Assembly (NCBI RefSeq): GCF_009674605.1
Contig: NZ_WKJO01000002.1
Location: 124,001 to 188,000 of the forward strand
Direction: 5' to 3'
Source of the DNA: Haloferax litoreum
GTDB lineage: Archaea; Halobacteriota; Halobacteria; Halobacteriales; Haloferacaceae
DNA length: 64,000 nucleotides
Positions 9,430 through 17,974 of this stretch are shown in pieces. A program made the position numbers and the translations under genes. The notes under the pieces are model-generated. The model was not told the origin of the DNA. It was given only the letters and a program-made list of their open reading frames with translations, and did not search any database. The first letter of the stretch is position 1. Each line of letters begins with the position of its first letter.

Positions 9430-11403
9430 GTGACGAACGGACCGCACACTCTCGCACTGGCGACGCCAACACTCCTCCAGCAGACCCCGGTAGCGTTGCC
9501 AGTCTCGATTGACGTGGTCGTCGTGCTCGCCGTCGTCACCGTCGCGCTCGTCCTGTTCGTCCTCCAGCCAGTCTCAATAGATACGACTGCCATCGCGCTG
9601 ATGGTCGCGCTCATCCTCCTTGGTCCGTGGACAGGCGTCTCCCCAGAGGAGGGCGTCTCGGGTTTCTCGAACCCCGCGACGCTCACTGTGCTGGCGATGT
9701 TCATCCTCAGCGAGGGGGTGAGACAGACCGGTGTCATCCAGATCCTCACACAGAAGATAGAGTCGTTCGCGGGCGACAGTGAATTCCGACAGCTCCTCGC
9801 GACGGTCGGACTGGCCGGCCCGTCAGCAGGCTTCGTCAACAACACGCCCATCGTCGCAGTATTCATCCCCGTCGTCACGAACCTCGCCAAGAAGACCGGA
9901 ACCTCACCGTCGAAGCTGCTGATTCCCCTCTCCTATGCCTCGATGCTCGGCGGGACTCTTACCGTCATCGGGACGTCGACGAACCTGCTCGCGAGCGCCA
10001 TCTGGGCGCAGATTGGGCCGACCGGTGAGCCGTTCTCGCTGTTCGAGTTCACACAACTGGGGGCCGTCGTACTGGCCGTCGGTACCGTCTATCTGCTGAC
10101 CGTCGGGCGGTATCTCACACCTGCCCGAATCACCGCCGAAGGGTCCCCCACAGACCAGTTCGGGATGGCTGACTACCTGACCGACGTCGTCGTCCACGAG
10201 GACTCCGACCTCGTCGGGTCGCAGGTGCGAGAGCTGCGGCGCGGCGACCTCGACCTAGACGTGTTCGAGATCGTGCGCAACGGCCGCAGCATCGTCCGAG
10301 GCCTCCCGAGCGAGCGGATCCACGCTGGCGACGTCCTTTCCGTAAGAGCGAGCCAGGAGACGCTCGAACAGGTCATCGGGGACGACCACCTCGACTTCCT
10401 GCCGGAACTCCTCGACGCCGCAGAGGATGGGCACGAACCGCTCCCCGAAGGATTCGTGCCCGAACACCACGCGTGGAGCCGACCGTCGGCGACACCCGAC
10501 CCGAACACGAACGACGACGAGAGCACGGAGAGACCGGAGGAAGCCGAAGATGAAGTTTCGCTCACGGAGATTGTGTTGCTCCCCGGGGCGTGGTTGAACA
10601 GACGGAACGGCGTTGCTGGATTCGAGCGCGACTACGACGCGACCGTGCTTGCCGTCCGCCGGGGGAACGAAGTGATTCGCCAGCGCCTCCGGAACGTGCG
10701 TCTGCAGGGCGGTGACGTATTGCTCATCCAGACGACCGAGGACGTTCTGGACCGACTCCAAGCAGACAACAAGATTGTCGTCTTCAGTGACAGACGCTGG
10801 GAGGAGTTCGACCGGACACAGATCCCCATCGCACTGGGCATCGTCGCCGGCGTCGTCGGACTGGCCGCCCTCGAGGTCCTCCCCATCATGGTCAGCGCCC
10901 TCGCCGGTGTCGTGGCGATGCTCTTCTCCGGTATTCTCCGCCCCGCGGACGCCTACGAGGCCGTCGACTGGGATGTCATCTTCCTGATCGCGGGCGTCAT
11001 CCCCTTGGGCATCGCATTTGAGGCGTCCGGGACCGCGGATCTGATCGCGACGGGTATCGTAGCCGGGAGTACTGTCCTCACACCGATTGCGATGCTCGCG
11101 ACGTTTTACCTCGGCACCGCGATCATCACGGAGATGGTGAGCAACAACGCGAGCGTCGTGTTGATGCTTCCGATCGCTGTCGAGGTGGCAGGTCAACTCG
11201 ACGTCAACGCCTTCGCGTTCGCCCTCGCGGTGACGTTCGCCGCCAGCACGCCGCTACTCAGCCCGGTCGGCTACCAAACGAACCTCATGGTCTATGGACC
11301 TGGCGGCTACAAGTTCACCGACTTCGCGCGCGTCGGCGCGCCGCTCCAGCTCATCCTGACTGTCGTCACGACGGTCGGCATCGTGTTCTTCTGGGGAGTG
11401 TGA
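9430..11403 (+). CDS. SLC13-family permease with two RCK-C (TrkA-C) domains
   Basis: About 657 residues from a GTG at 9430; an upstream ATG at 9331 adds 33 residues that look non-native. The transporter half shows SLC13/DASS marks: FVNNTPIVAVFIPVV and GTSTNLLAS in the first repeat, SNNASVVLMLPIAV and YQTNLMVYG in the second. Two RCK-C domains lie in the central loop (around DVVVHEDSDLVGSQVRELRRG and around YDATVLAVRRGNEVIRQ), separated by an acidic linker. The family moves dicarboxylates or sulfate with Na+; RCK-C domains bind small ligands and probably gate the transporter. It faces the CBS gene across a short divergent region. Confidence 0.87.
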   Translation: MTNGPHTLALATPTLLQQTPVALPVSIDVVVVLAVVTVALVLFVLQPVSIDTTAIALMVALILLGPWTGVSPEEGVSGFSNPATLTVLAMFILSEGVRQTGVIQILTQKIESFAGDSEFRQLLATVGLAGPSAGFVNNTPIVAVFIPVVTNLAKKTGTSPSKLLIPLSYASMLGGTLTVIGTSTNLLASAIWAQIGPTGEPFSLFEFTQLGAVVLAVGTVYLLTVGRYLTPARITAEGSPTDQFGMADYLTDVVVHEDSDLVGSQVRELRRGDLDLDVFEIVRNGRSIVRGLPSERIHAGDVLSVRASQETLEQVIGDDHLDFLPELLDAAEDGHEPLPEGFVPEHHAWSRPSATPDPNTNDDESTERPEEAEDEVSLTEIVLLPGAWLNRRNGVAGFERDYDATVLAVRRGNEVIRQRLRNVRLQGGDVLLIQTTEDVLDRLQADNKIVVFSDRRWEEFDRTQIPIALGIVAGVVGLAALEVLPIMVSALAGVVAMLFSGILRPADAYEAVDWDVIFLIAGVIPLGIAFEASGTADLIATGIVAGSTVLTPIAMLATFYLGTAIITEMVSNNASVVLMLPIAVEVAGQLDVNAFAFALAVTFAASTPLLSPVGYQTNLMVYGPGGYKFTDFARVGAPLQLILTVVTTVGIVFFWGV

Positions 11404-11501
11404 CGCGACAAAATCACGACTGCAGTGTGTGCAAGGCGGCGAAACAGCAACCTCCCCCCACGAGACCCCCCACTTAGAACGGCAACAACGGGGAGAAGTG
11501 A

Positions 11502-11530
11502 CTCTGTTGAAATCCTCAGAGAGTTACAGG
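11502..11530 (+). repeat. IS5-type terminal inverted repeat (left end remnant)
   Basis: The sequence CTCTGTTGAAATCCTCAGAG stands 50 bases before the start of the transposase fragment. The inverse complement of almost the same sequence occurs at 14599-14620 and a shorter match at 37538-37556, which supports its being an insertion-sequence end. Confidence 0.5.
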
Positions 11531-11551
11531 CTCGGCCGTTAGTGTAGCGGA

Positions 11552-11870
11552 ATGCAGGCCCTCCCAAAGTCCCGGTTGCTCCAGTTCGTTGAGCAAGCAA
11601 TTCAGTTGGCTTGTCGAGCCGTTGCACGACACTCTTCGAAGTTCTCGAAGCGGCGGTACATACTCTGTCAGCACATCGTCTTGCTCTGTCTCAAAGGACG
11701 GAAGAATACGACGTACCGGATGCTTCTTGACGATCTCATCGAAATGCCTCGTATTCGAAGAGTAATCGGTCTTGAGGAGCTCCCGTACCCCTCAACGCTG
11801 TGTAAAGCGTTCGACCGACTCGATATGGCCGTGTGGCATGTCCTTCTCAACCTCTCGGTCACACACTTGT
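11552..11870 (+). pseudogene. truncated IS5-family (ISH-type) transposase
   Basis: The frame opening with ATG at 11552 reads MQALPKSRLLQFVEQAI and continues through KFSKRRYILCQHIVLLCLK, RKNTTYRMLLDDLIEMPRI and LPYPSTLCKAFDRLDMAVW. This matches the N-terminal third of the haloarchaeal IS5-group transposases as I remember them. After about residue 105 the similarity ends and the frame stops at 11927-11929. The DDE catalytic domain is absent, so the element cannot transpose by itself. Confidence 0.8.
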
Positions 11871-12398
11871 ATAATGACTCACACTGGCCAACAGACAAGG
11901 ATTCAGTAAGAGTAGCGCACGGACATTAACGAACAGGGGTGGATGGGAAAGGTCGTTATCTAAATTATTGCGACAGTGGTCGCGTTGGCGACATTCCGGG
12001 AATCACAGGAGACATAAAACACCATCACATCTCAGAATACCCGCTGGTATCCGGTCCTGGAACCCCACAGTTTCCGGAGTAATCCCCCCACTCGAGACAT
12101 GGATTAGATGAGGTCCAAATGCAACACCTCGTCTTTCTACACCTACTAGCACTTTTCCACCTAAGCAAGGATGTCAGGAAAAACACACTTACGCCAGAGG
12201 ATTCAGACACTTGTCACATCGTTTCGACGTGGTTCGTGTGAACCCTTAGAGCAAACCGACATATCTAATCGATGTGTTCGCTGCTGACTGACCTTGAGAG
12301 CACCATCGGACTGAGGACGCACAGAGCACGCACCACACAGATGAAGACTAACAGTGAGGTGTAACTCCTTTTTTATTATCACGAGTCGATTCAACCGG

Positions 12399-12745
12399 TA
12401 CACCCGTGACCAATATCGGTGCGATTCTACACCCCTGAATCTACGGGTGTACTCATTCTCAGCCTCTACACCCCTACTCCACAAGGGTGTACACCCACGT
12501 CGATCTCCCGCAAGGGTGTACGCAGAGAGTGACCAATCATGGGTGGAGCCGAATCACTGTAGACTCTACTTGTTCGACAGCTCCCGATTTCCAATTCGCT
12601 CGTGTGTGTCCACAGGAGACCTGCTACTCCATGAACCGACACCCTAGGTGATACCCGACGGTGAGAAAACTCACTCTTGAAAAACTCACTAACCCCACCG
12701 TCAATACGCTGATTCGTCAGTACACCCTCTCGTTGGTGGGGTGTA
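12399..12745. repeat. cluster of TACACCC / GGGTGTA dyads (candidate origin or initiator-binding sites)
   Basis: The heptamer TACACCC and its complement GGGTGTA form dyads TACACCC-N10/11-GGGTGTA at 12428-12451, 12467-12491 and 12721-12745. A longer-spaced pair (12490-12520) shares the fully palindromic core GGGTGTACACCC at 12485-12496. A lone half-site is at 12399. The near-constant spacing places the half-sites about 1.7 turns apart, as expected for a dimeric binding protein. Similar TACACCC dyads are, from memory, found by orc1/cdc6 genes of haloarchaea, but no such gene is in the window. The region is AT-richer and gene-free. Plasmid iterons or repressor operators are the alternatives. Confidence 0.5.
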
Positions 12746-12948
12746 CCGACCGAATTCGATTTGTTTCAACGCCGATATTGGGTGGGTCGACGACTAATCA
12801 AATTGGACTTTTCGACGACCACTCATCTTGTGTATTGGCGCTCGTATGCTGAGTCTGGGGCTTCTCGACGTAAAACACGGGTTCAGTAAACTCGAACTGA
12901 GACTGTACTTTTCGTCGTTGATTTCGAGTTGACTAGTTGGATTGACTA

Positions 12949-13223
12949 TTAGGCGGTGTACTTCCGGGAGATTTCGAGGGTGAAGTTTGGGACTGGGATT
13001 GGAAGTGCAATGAAGATGTCTCGGGGGCTGGCGTTGAATTCAGCTTGCGACGAGACGAGCGATATCCCTTCACGTGTATGTGCCAGTTCACGCCGGCTTT
13101 GGAAAGGCTCTAGGCGAAACTCAACTGATTCAGTCGAGAGTACCTGGCCAGGCCGAATATCACACTCGTTGTGATGTCTCTGATTCGACTCGCTACCACC
13201 AACTCGTTTCCATCCTCCCTAAC
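12949..13223 (-). pseudogene. orphan C-terminal coding fragment, unknown family
   Basis: On the minus strand an open stretch of about 90 codons ends at TAA 12949-12951. It reads protein-like for its last 70 residues (CDIRPGQVLSTESVEFRLEP, then ASPRDIFIALPIPVPNF and LEISRKYTA) but has no start codon and is closed upstream by TAG at about 13224. The alternating hydrophobic pattern suggests a beta-rich domain. I do not recognise the family. It is probably debris of a larger gene, consistent with the transposon remnant upstream. Confidence 0.3.
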
Positions 13224-13430
13224 ACTCTATTCCACACAGGTGTTTCTCCAGTGCTGCTGCTAGTGAGACCGTGTTCAACCGCGTTGGGTGTCGACGACTA
13301 CAGCGTTGAGTCCAAGCCCTCGCTGTCTATCACAGTAACAACGGCGATAGTAGCGACGAAGTGGCGGCGCGTGGTGGAGGGAACCATTGTCGAATGGTAG
13401 GAAGAGCGACGTATAGACATTCGGGACTGA

Positions 13431-13514
13431 CAGACTCACCCTTAGTCTGTTTCACGCGACTTCCGACAGTGTCCGGTGTTTCTGTGGGTGTGCTGAACAC
13501 AGAGCACAAGTCGG
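13431..13514 (+). repeat. intergenic hairpin repeat, copy A
   Basis: Right arm GTGTGCTGAACACAGAGCAC and left arm around CACCCTTAGTCTGTTTCACG are partly complementary, with about 35 bases between. The same layout recurs at 14233, 37500, 38173, 39085 and 39458. This copy ends 80 bases before the membrane-protein gene at 13594. Confidence 0.55.
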
Positions 13515-13593
13515 TTACCTAGTTTTACTGAGAAGCGGGCCCATCAAGACTAACTATCGAGCAACTGAAACGCGTATACTGTCTGATTCTTGT

Positions 13594-14202
13594 ATGCAAT
13601 GGCTGGATTCACTCGTTCGTCCTTTCGAACGGTATGCGGATGCACTCTCTGCTAAAAGTCACGGTATCGTCGCCTTTGTGTCGTTTTGCATCTTTGTCGG
13701 GGTGATTGTGCTGGGGTTCGTTCCGATGACTCGCCGAATCGAGACGTCTGGTTATTCCACTGCAGATTTGCAAGCCGCGACGACCCGAGAGGAAGTGGAC
13801 ACGATACTGCAGGCCTTCGAGCCAGTCATGGGATCGGTGATGCTTCTCTCCATCCTCGATTACATCTTCATCGTCGCAGGGTTCCTCTTGTTTTTCTCAC
13901 TCCATTCGGTCTCCTTGAAGGCACTGGCAGGCCACGACAGGCTATCTCTGATACCGAAGGTAGGGATGGCCCTGACAGTCGTCTCTCGACTTCTCGATTC
14001 TCTGGAGAACCTCTGGGTCATCCTCATCTACACGAATCCCGACGATTACGCAACCATCCTGATCAGTCTGATGAATAACTCTGAATCGCTGAAGTGGATG
14101 GTCGTCAGTGTCGAATATCCGATGCTCGGGATTTCCCTCGCGGTTGCACTGCTGACACGGTTTACCTCACTGTCCAACGGTCGCGCAAAGAGCCCAGAGT
14201 AG
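13594..14202 (+). CDS. hypothetical four-TM membrane protein
   Basis: 202 residues with four hydrophobic segments, at about 25-47, 84-105, 120-150 and 172-192, and a hydrophilic loop near 50-80 carrying the motif ATTREEVDTILQAFEP. The pattern is that of small uncharacterised haloarchaeal membrane proteins; no catalytic motif is visible. It is bracketed by repeat copies A and B and has no operon partner. Start chosen at the ATG at 13594, the first after the upstream stop and giving a short cytoplasmic N-terminus. Confidence 0.65.
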   Translation: MQWLDSLVRPFERYADALSAKSHGIVAFVSFCIFVGVIVLGFVPMTRRIETSGYSTADLQAATTREEVDTILQAFEPVMGSVMLLSILDYIFIVAGFLLFFSLHSVSLKALAGHDRLSLIPKVGMALTVVSRLLDSLENLWVILIYTNPDDYATILISLMNNSESLKWMVVSVEYPMLGISLAVALLTRFTSLSNGRAKSPE

Positions 14203-14232
14203 GCAGGACTAGAATTGTCGATCGGTGGGGGG

Positions 14233-14273
14233 GGTTCTGTGGTCGTGCTGAATACAGAGTGCAAGTCGACCAA
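14233..14273 (+). repeat. intergenic hairpin repeat, copy B (right arm only)
   Basis: Contains TCTGTGGTCGTGCTGAATAC followed by AGAGTGCAAGTCG, matching the right arm of copy A base for base at most positions. The left arm was not found, so this copy looks truncated. It lies just after the gene ending at 14202. Confidence 0.5.
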
Positions 14274-14495
14274 CTACCGGCTAGCGCTGGGTTGGTTGAA
14301 CAAGGCCGCGATTGTGAGCCCACCATAGGTCCCGAGCGTGTAAATCATGACTTCGGTGACAAAGTCAGCAGCCGTTTGGATGTCTTTGAGATGCATAAAG
14401 AGCACATCAGTAGCAACGGCGAAGACGACGATAACTAGAGAGAAAGCCAATCGACGAATACTGAAAAGAGGGCTTGATTGGACAAAATCAAACAT
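14274..14495 (-). CDS. hypothetical small membrane protein (73 aa)
   Basis: From the ATG at 14495 the frame gives a 73-residue protein with two hydrophobic segments, around IRRLAFSLVIVVFAVATDVL and VMIYTLGTYGGLTIAALF. The frame is open further upstream to an ATG at 14621, but that extension reads through an IS-type terminal repeat, so it is not credible protein. No family is recognised. It ends against repeat copy B. Confidence 0.45.
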   Translation of the reverse strand: MFDFVQSSPLFSIRRLAFSLVIVVFAVATDVLFMHLKDIQTAADFVTEVMIYTLGTYGGLTIAALFNQPSASR

Positions 14496-14598
14496 TTTAG
14501 TATTTTGTACATAATGCGGAGTGATTAAGAAACTTGCTTGTGGCTCAGGCCAACTGCTGAATCCACCCTCTGTATGTATCACGCACTTTCTGTCAAGG

Positions 14599-14620
14599 TC
14601 TGAGGGTTTCAACAGAGCCA
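14599..14620 (-). repeat. solo IS5-type terminal inverted repeat
   Basis: On the minus strand this reads GGCTCTGTTGAAACCCTCAG, differing at one base from the left end before the transposase fragment at 11502 and in the opposite orientation. It may be the other end of one element now split by about 3 kb of other DNA, or a solo end. Confidence 0.45.
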
Positions 14621-14629
14621 ACTTGGTAG

Positions 14630-15385
14630 TTATCTCAGCAGACTTCGAATGCGACCGAATAACCCCGTCTCGTCTTTCTCTTCGGGCACATCGTCGGGAG
14701 AGTCGTATACGGCTACCTCCTCAGTGTCCGCCTCGACGACAGTAACACGGTCCAGTCCACCGTCGTCACTCTCTTCTGAACCGGCCTCCGTTGTCTCATA
14801 TTCAATACCGGGGTCGCTGCGGATGAATTTGAGACCGTCGTCGGTTGGTTCCACACCGGTCACATCTTGGAGGTCACTGACAAACGCTTCAACGTTCGTC
14901 ACATAGTCGAATGCGGCTGGGTGGGGAGTTATTTGGCTCGTTGGAGACTGTGCGGCGTAGGCTCGAAACCGAAACTGGTGAGCCATCGCGAGCGCGTACA
15001 TCACGTCGTTGCCACCATAGCCTTCGGCACCCTCGAAGGTGACCGCCGTGATCTCATCGTCCTCACCCACATCTGTATCGACGATGAGTGTGATGTCCGT
15101 CGCGGTCTCCGTTTTGCTGTCGAACTCGGCGATTGCAGCCCGACTCCACAGGTGCGTCGTCTCAGAGATAAGACTCTCTGCTTCTCCCATCACCGTCACG
15201 TACAGATATCGGTCGATCCACGCGTAGTCCGCACCGACTGTTTGTTCACCGTTGGCGTACTCGGCGAACACTGAATCGTCGTCTACCGGAAATTCGACCG
15301 GGTGATTCGTTTTGAACCACTCCATGAGTTCCTCGCGACCCTCGGAATCTTCACACTCGAAATTGTAGACTGTCCAGTTTGGCAT
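14630..15385 (-). CDS. hypothetical acidic protein (251 aa)
   Basis: From the ATG at 15385 the protein begins MPNWTVYNFECEDSEGREEL. Another ATG at 15409 would add eight residues. About 180 residues look like a compact alpha/beta fold, followed by an acidic low-complexity stretch (EEVAVYDSPDDVPEEKDE) and a short basic C-terminal helix GRIRSLLR. No transmembrane segment or catalytic motif is visible. I do not recognise the family. It stands alone downstream of a 500-base gene-poor region. Confidence 0.6.
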   Translation of the reverse strand: MPNWTVYNFECEDSEGREELMEWFKTNHPVEFPVDDDSVFAEYANGEQTVGADYAWIDRYLYVTVMGEAESLISETTHLWSRAAIAEFDSKTETATDITLIVDTDVGEDDEITAVTFEGAEGYGGNDVMYALAMAHQFRFRAYAAQSPTSQITPHPAAFDYVTNVEAFVSDLQDVTGVEPTDDGLKFIRSDPGIEYETTEAGSEESDDGGLDRVTVVEADTEEVAVYDSPDDVPEEKDETGLFGRIRSLLR

Positions 15386-15576
15386 GCGACACGTTCGTAA
15401 AAAGGACATGAATACATTTCCATTGACAATTATTAGTTGAATTCAGCTTGTAGCCAGCAAGCACTTTCGACGCTATCACCGACTGCAGGTTGGTAGTCGC
15501 CTGCAACGTGGTCGGCGACGGAGAGGTTCACGTCGAAAACCGCCTTGTCTTCTGCTCTAAATGGTGGAACACGTAA

Positions 15577-15744
15577 GATATCGCCCTGTATCGCGGTTCG
15601 TATCGACTCGTTGCAACGTCCGTCGTGGCCATTGTCGGTGCGGTGTCCCTCGTCGGCAGTGTTGCATCCCCAGTCGTCGCAGTTCTCCCCGCATTTCTGT
15701 TCATCGAGACCATACTGTCGTGGCGTGAACGGACAACCGCCTAG
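15577..15744 (+). pseudogene. C-terminal fragment of a membrane protein
   Basis: An open stretch of 55 codons without a start reads DIALYRGSYRLVATSVVAIV and continues as two hydrophobic segments, ending FIETILSWRERTTA before TAG at 15742. It resembles the membrane tail of the haloarchaeal membrane-anchored winged-helix proteins. The upstream frame is closed by a stop at 15574. It is probably gene debris in the gap between 15386 and 15920. Confidence 0.35.
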
Positions 15745-15920
15745 ACGACGGCGTCGTCAAGTCTCCGTCTTCACCGAGACGAAGTCACATTGAGTCACAT
15801 CAACTCGAGGTGCTACGGATTAACCGTCAGTGAATACTCACAGTAGCCGCTTACTAGACCACCTGAAAGTCCCTTTCACGGACTGGCGGCTATTTCCAGC
15901 TACGGGCCCTTCTAGAGGTG

Positions 15921-17111
15921 ATGGACATCGACACTCTGCCCAGCGCTGACGAAGTGGCCACGATACGCCCCGAGGCGCTCCAGGAACGGATTGCCCGTGG
16001 TAATCGGGTGCCAATCCTCGACGTGCGTACTGAGGGCGAATACGACAAGTGGGTCATCGAGAGTGGGAACGTCGACATCGTCAACGTGCCGTACTACGAG
16101 TTCTTGATGGGTGTCGACGACGAGTTGCTCGACCGGGTTCCTTCTGGTGACGAGGAACTGGTCGTCGTCTGCGTGAAGGGGGGTGCAAGCGCGTACGTGG
16201 TGAGTCTCCTCGAAGACGAAGGAATCGAGGCAGTGAATCTCGACGGAGGAATGAACAGCTGGGCGCGGCTCTACGATGCTGTTCCAATCTCTCGCTACGA
16301 GGGGATGGGGACACTCATCCAGTACCAACGCCCGTCCAGTGGTTGTCTGGCCTATATGCTCATCAGCGATGGTGAGGCAGCAGTCGTCGACCCGCTCCGA
16401 GCGTTCACACACCGGTATCTCGACGATGCCCAACAGTTGGGCGTCGAGTTGGTGTACGCCATCGACACCCACATCCACGCCGACCACGTCAGTGGCGTGC
16501 GCTCGATTGCCACCTGCGGTGCCGAGGCTGTCATCCCCGAACCAGCAGTGGCCCGCGGTGTCGACTACGAGATTGAATACACGACGGTTGCAGACGGAGA
16601 CGTACTGACGGTCGGCGACCTCTCCATTGCAGCGATACACACACCCGGACACACGTCTGGAATGACGTCGTTCCTCGTCGACGAGAGCGTCCTCTTGACG
16701 GGAGACTGCCTGTTTCTCGAAAGCGTTGGAAGCCCTGACCCAGAGGGGGGAGACAGTGGGACTGCCGACGCGGTGCGCACGCTGTACGAGACACTCCAGC
16801 GACGGATTCTGGACCTCTCCGACGACGTGCTCGTCGCACCGGGGCACTTCACTGACGCCGTGGACCATTCACCCGACGGCACCTACACCGCATCACTCGG
16901 TGAACTCCGCGACCGGATGCCGGCCCTCGAGATGAACCGCGAGGCGTTCGTCGAGTTCCTGCTCGCAGACACACCCCCTCGACCAAGCAACTTCGAGGAA
17001 ATCATCACACTCAACCTCGGCCGAGCGTCGGCCGACGACGACCAGGCGTTCGAACTGGAACTCGGTCCGAACAACTGCGCGGCCAGCCAACAGGCGCTAA
17101 CGAGCGACTGA
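15921..17111 (+). CDS. rhodanese-MBL fold hydrolase (persulfide dioxygenase-like)
   Basis: About 396 residues. An N-terminal rhodanese domain (about 10-125) carries a candidate active-site cysteine in VVVCVKGGAS (about Cys84). A metallo-beta-lactamase domain follows, with the metal motif THIHADH (about 183-189), the histidine in TPGHTSG and the aspartate in LLTGDCLF. Rhodanese plus MBL fusions act in persulfide and glutathione-type sulfur metabolism, transferring sulfane sulfur and oxidising or hydrolysing the thioester or persulfide. The order rhodanese-then-MBL is the reverse of most bacterial PDO-rhodanese fusions. The start is the ATG at 15921; a GTG is directly before it. Confidence 0.82.
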   Translation: MDIDTLPSADEVATIRPEALQERIARGNRVPILDVRTEGEYDKWVIESGNVDIVNVPYYEFLMGVDDELLDRVPSGDEELVVVCVKGGASAYVVSLLEDEGIEAVNLDGGMNSWARLYDAVPISRYEGMGTLIQYQRPSSGCLAYMLISDGEAAVVDPLRAFTHRYLDDAQQLGVELVYAIDTHIHADHVSGVRSIATCGAEAVIPEPAVARGVDYEIEYTTVADGDVLTVGDLSIAAIHTPGHTSGMTSFLVDESVLLTGDCLFLESVGSPDPEGGDSGTADAVRTLYETLQRRILDLSDDVLVAPGHFTDAVDHSPDGTYTASLGELRDRMPALEMNREAFVEFLLADTPPRPSNFEEIITLNLGRASADDDQAFELELGPNNCAASQQALTSD

Positions 17112-17256
17112 ACGCCTGACTTCGTCGGAAACGTCGCCCCGGCTGTGGATTTCTCCGCTTTCGAACCCTACTGCTACCGGTCGAATCTGTGGCACCACGA
17201 AGAATGTCGATGTACACGACAGATTGAATACTGTATAGTAAGTTCAAAAACTCCCA

Positions 17257-17880
17257 ATGCACCTTATCCTCGATTACGGTGGCGTCATCGTCGAGCACGG
17301 CGACGAACGCGAACAAGCGCACATACTCGGCGTCGACCCCGAAACAGAACCATATCCTGGATGGCTCGCCTACTTCGCATTTCGTGATGGGTTCATCCAG
17401 CGCACGACGGAATACGTCGACCTCCTCTCGAAGCTCACGGGGGCATCCCACGATGCGTGCCGCGAGTACCTCGAAAAGACGTGGCTCGACCCCAAGTTCC
17501 CCGAGGAACACGTCGACATCCTCCGGGAGCTCGCAGCCGAGCACACACTCGTCCTCTTTGGAAACATGGTGCGCCCGTGGATCGAAACCGTTCTCTCGGA
17601 GCATGGCGTCGCTGAGTGCTTCGATAAACTCGTCGTCTCCTCGGACCTCCAACGGGCGAAGCCCCATCCAAAAGGGTACTTCGAGTGCCTCCCAGAGGAG
17701 GACGAACCAGTCGCTTTCGTCAGCGACGAGTACAACGAGGACCTGCTGATGGGCGAGGCACTCGGGATGACGTCAGTGTGGATCGAAAACGACGACGAGA
17801 CGCCATATCGAGAACCCAACGTTCGGATTTCGACGTTTAGTGAGCTTCCGGAGGTCCTCAGCGAAGACCAACTTATGTGA
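17257..17880 (+). CDS. HAD-superfamily hydrolase
   Basis: 207 residues. Motif I is LILDYGGVIV (nucleophile Asp6; the second Asp of the usual DxD is Gly, as in the DxGGV subgroup). Motif II is near VLFGNM. The lysine of motif III is in RAKPHPKGYFECL and the motif IV acids are in VAFVSDEYNEDLLMGEALGM. A helical cap lies between residues 20 and 85. The lack of the second aspartate leaves the phosphatase activity uncertain; haloacid-dehalogenase-like chemistry is possible. The substrate is unknown. It is followed by RNase HI on the same strand but after about 95 bases. Confidence 0.8.
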   Translation: MHLILDYGGVIVEHGDEREQAHILGVDPETEPYPGWLAYFAFRDGFIQRTTEYVDLLSKLTGASHDACREYLEKTWLDPKFPEEHVDILRELAAEHTLVLFGNMVRPWIETVLSEHGVAECFDKLVVSSDLQRAKPHPKGYFECLPEEDEPVAFVSDEYNEDLLMGEALGMTSVWIENDDETPYREPNVRISTFSELPEVLSEDQLM

Positions 17881-17974
17881 TTGATAGCGACCCGAAACTG
17901 AGCAGGAGTCGACGTGTGGCGATTTCGATTCAGGCGTGTGAGTCTTAACCACGAAGCGCGAGGGGAACAGTAAC

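Noticed and set aside
10255-11196. Long minus-strand frame opposite the SLC13 permease.
   Set aside because: The permease has clear family motifs; the antisense translation is His/Arg/Asp-rich noise.
12366-12380. T-rich run as a possible terminator.
   Set aside because: No gene ends just upstream, so a terminator role has no support.
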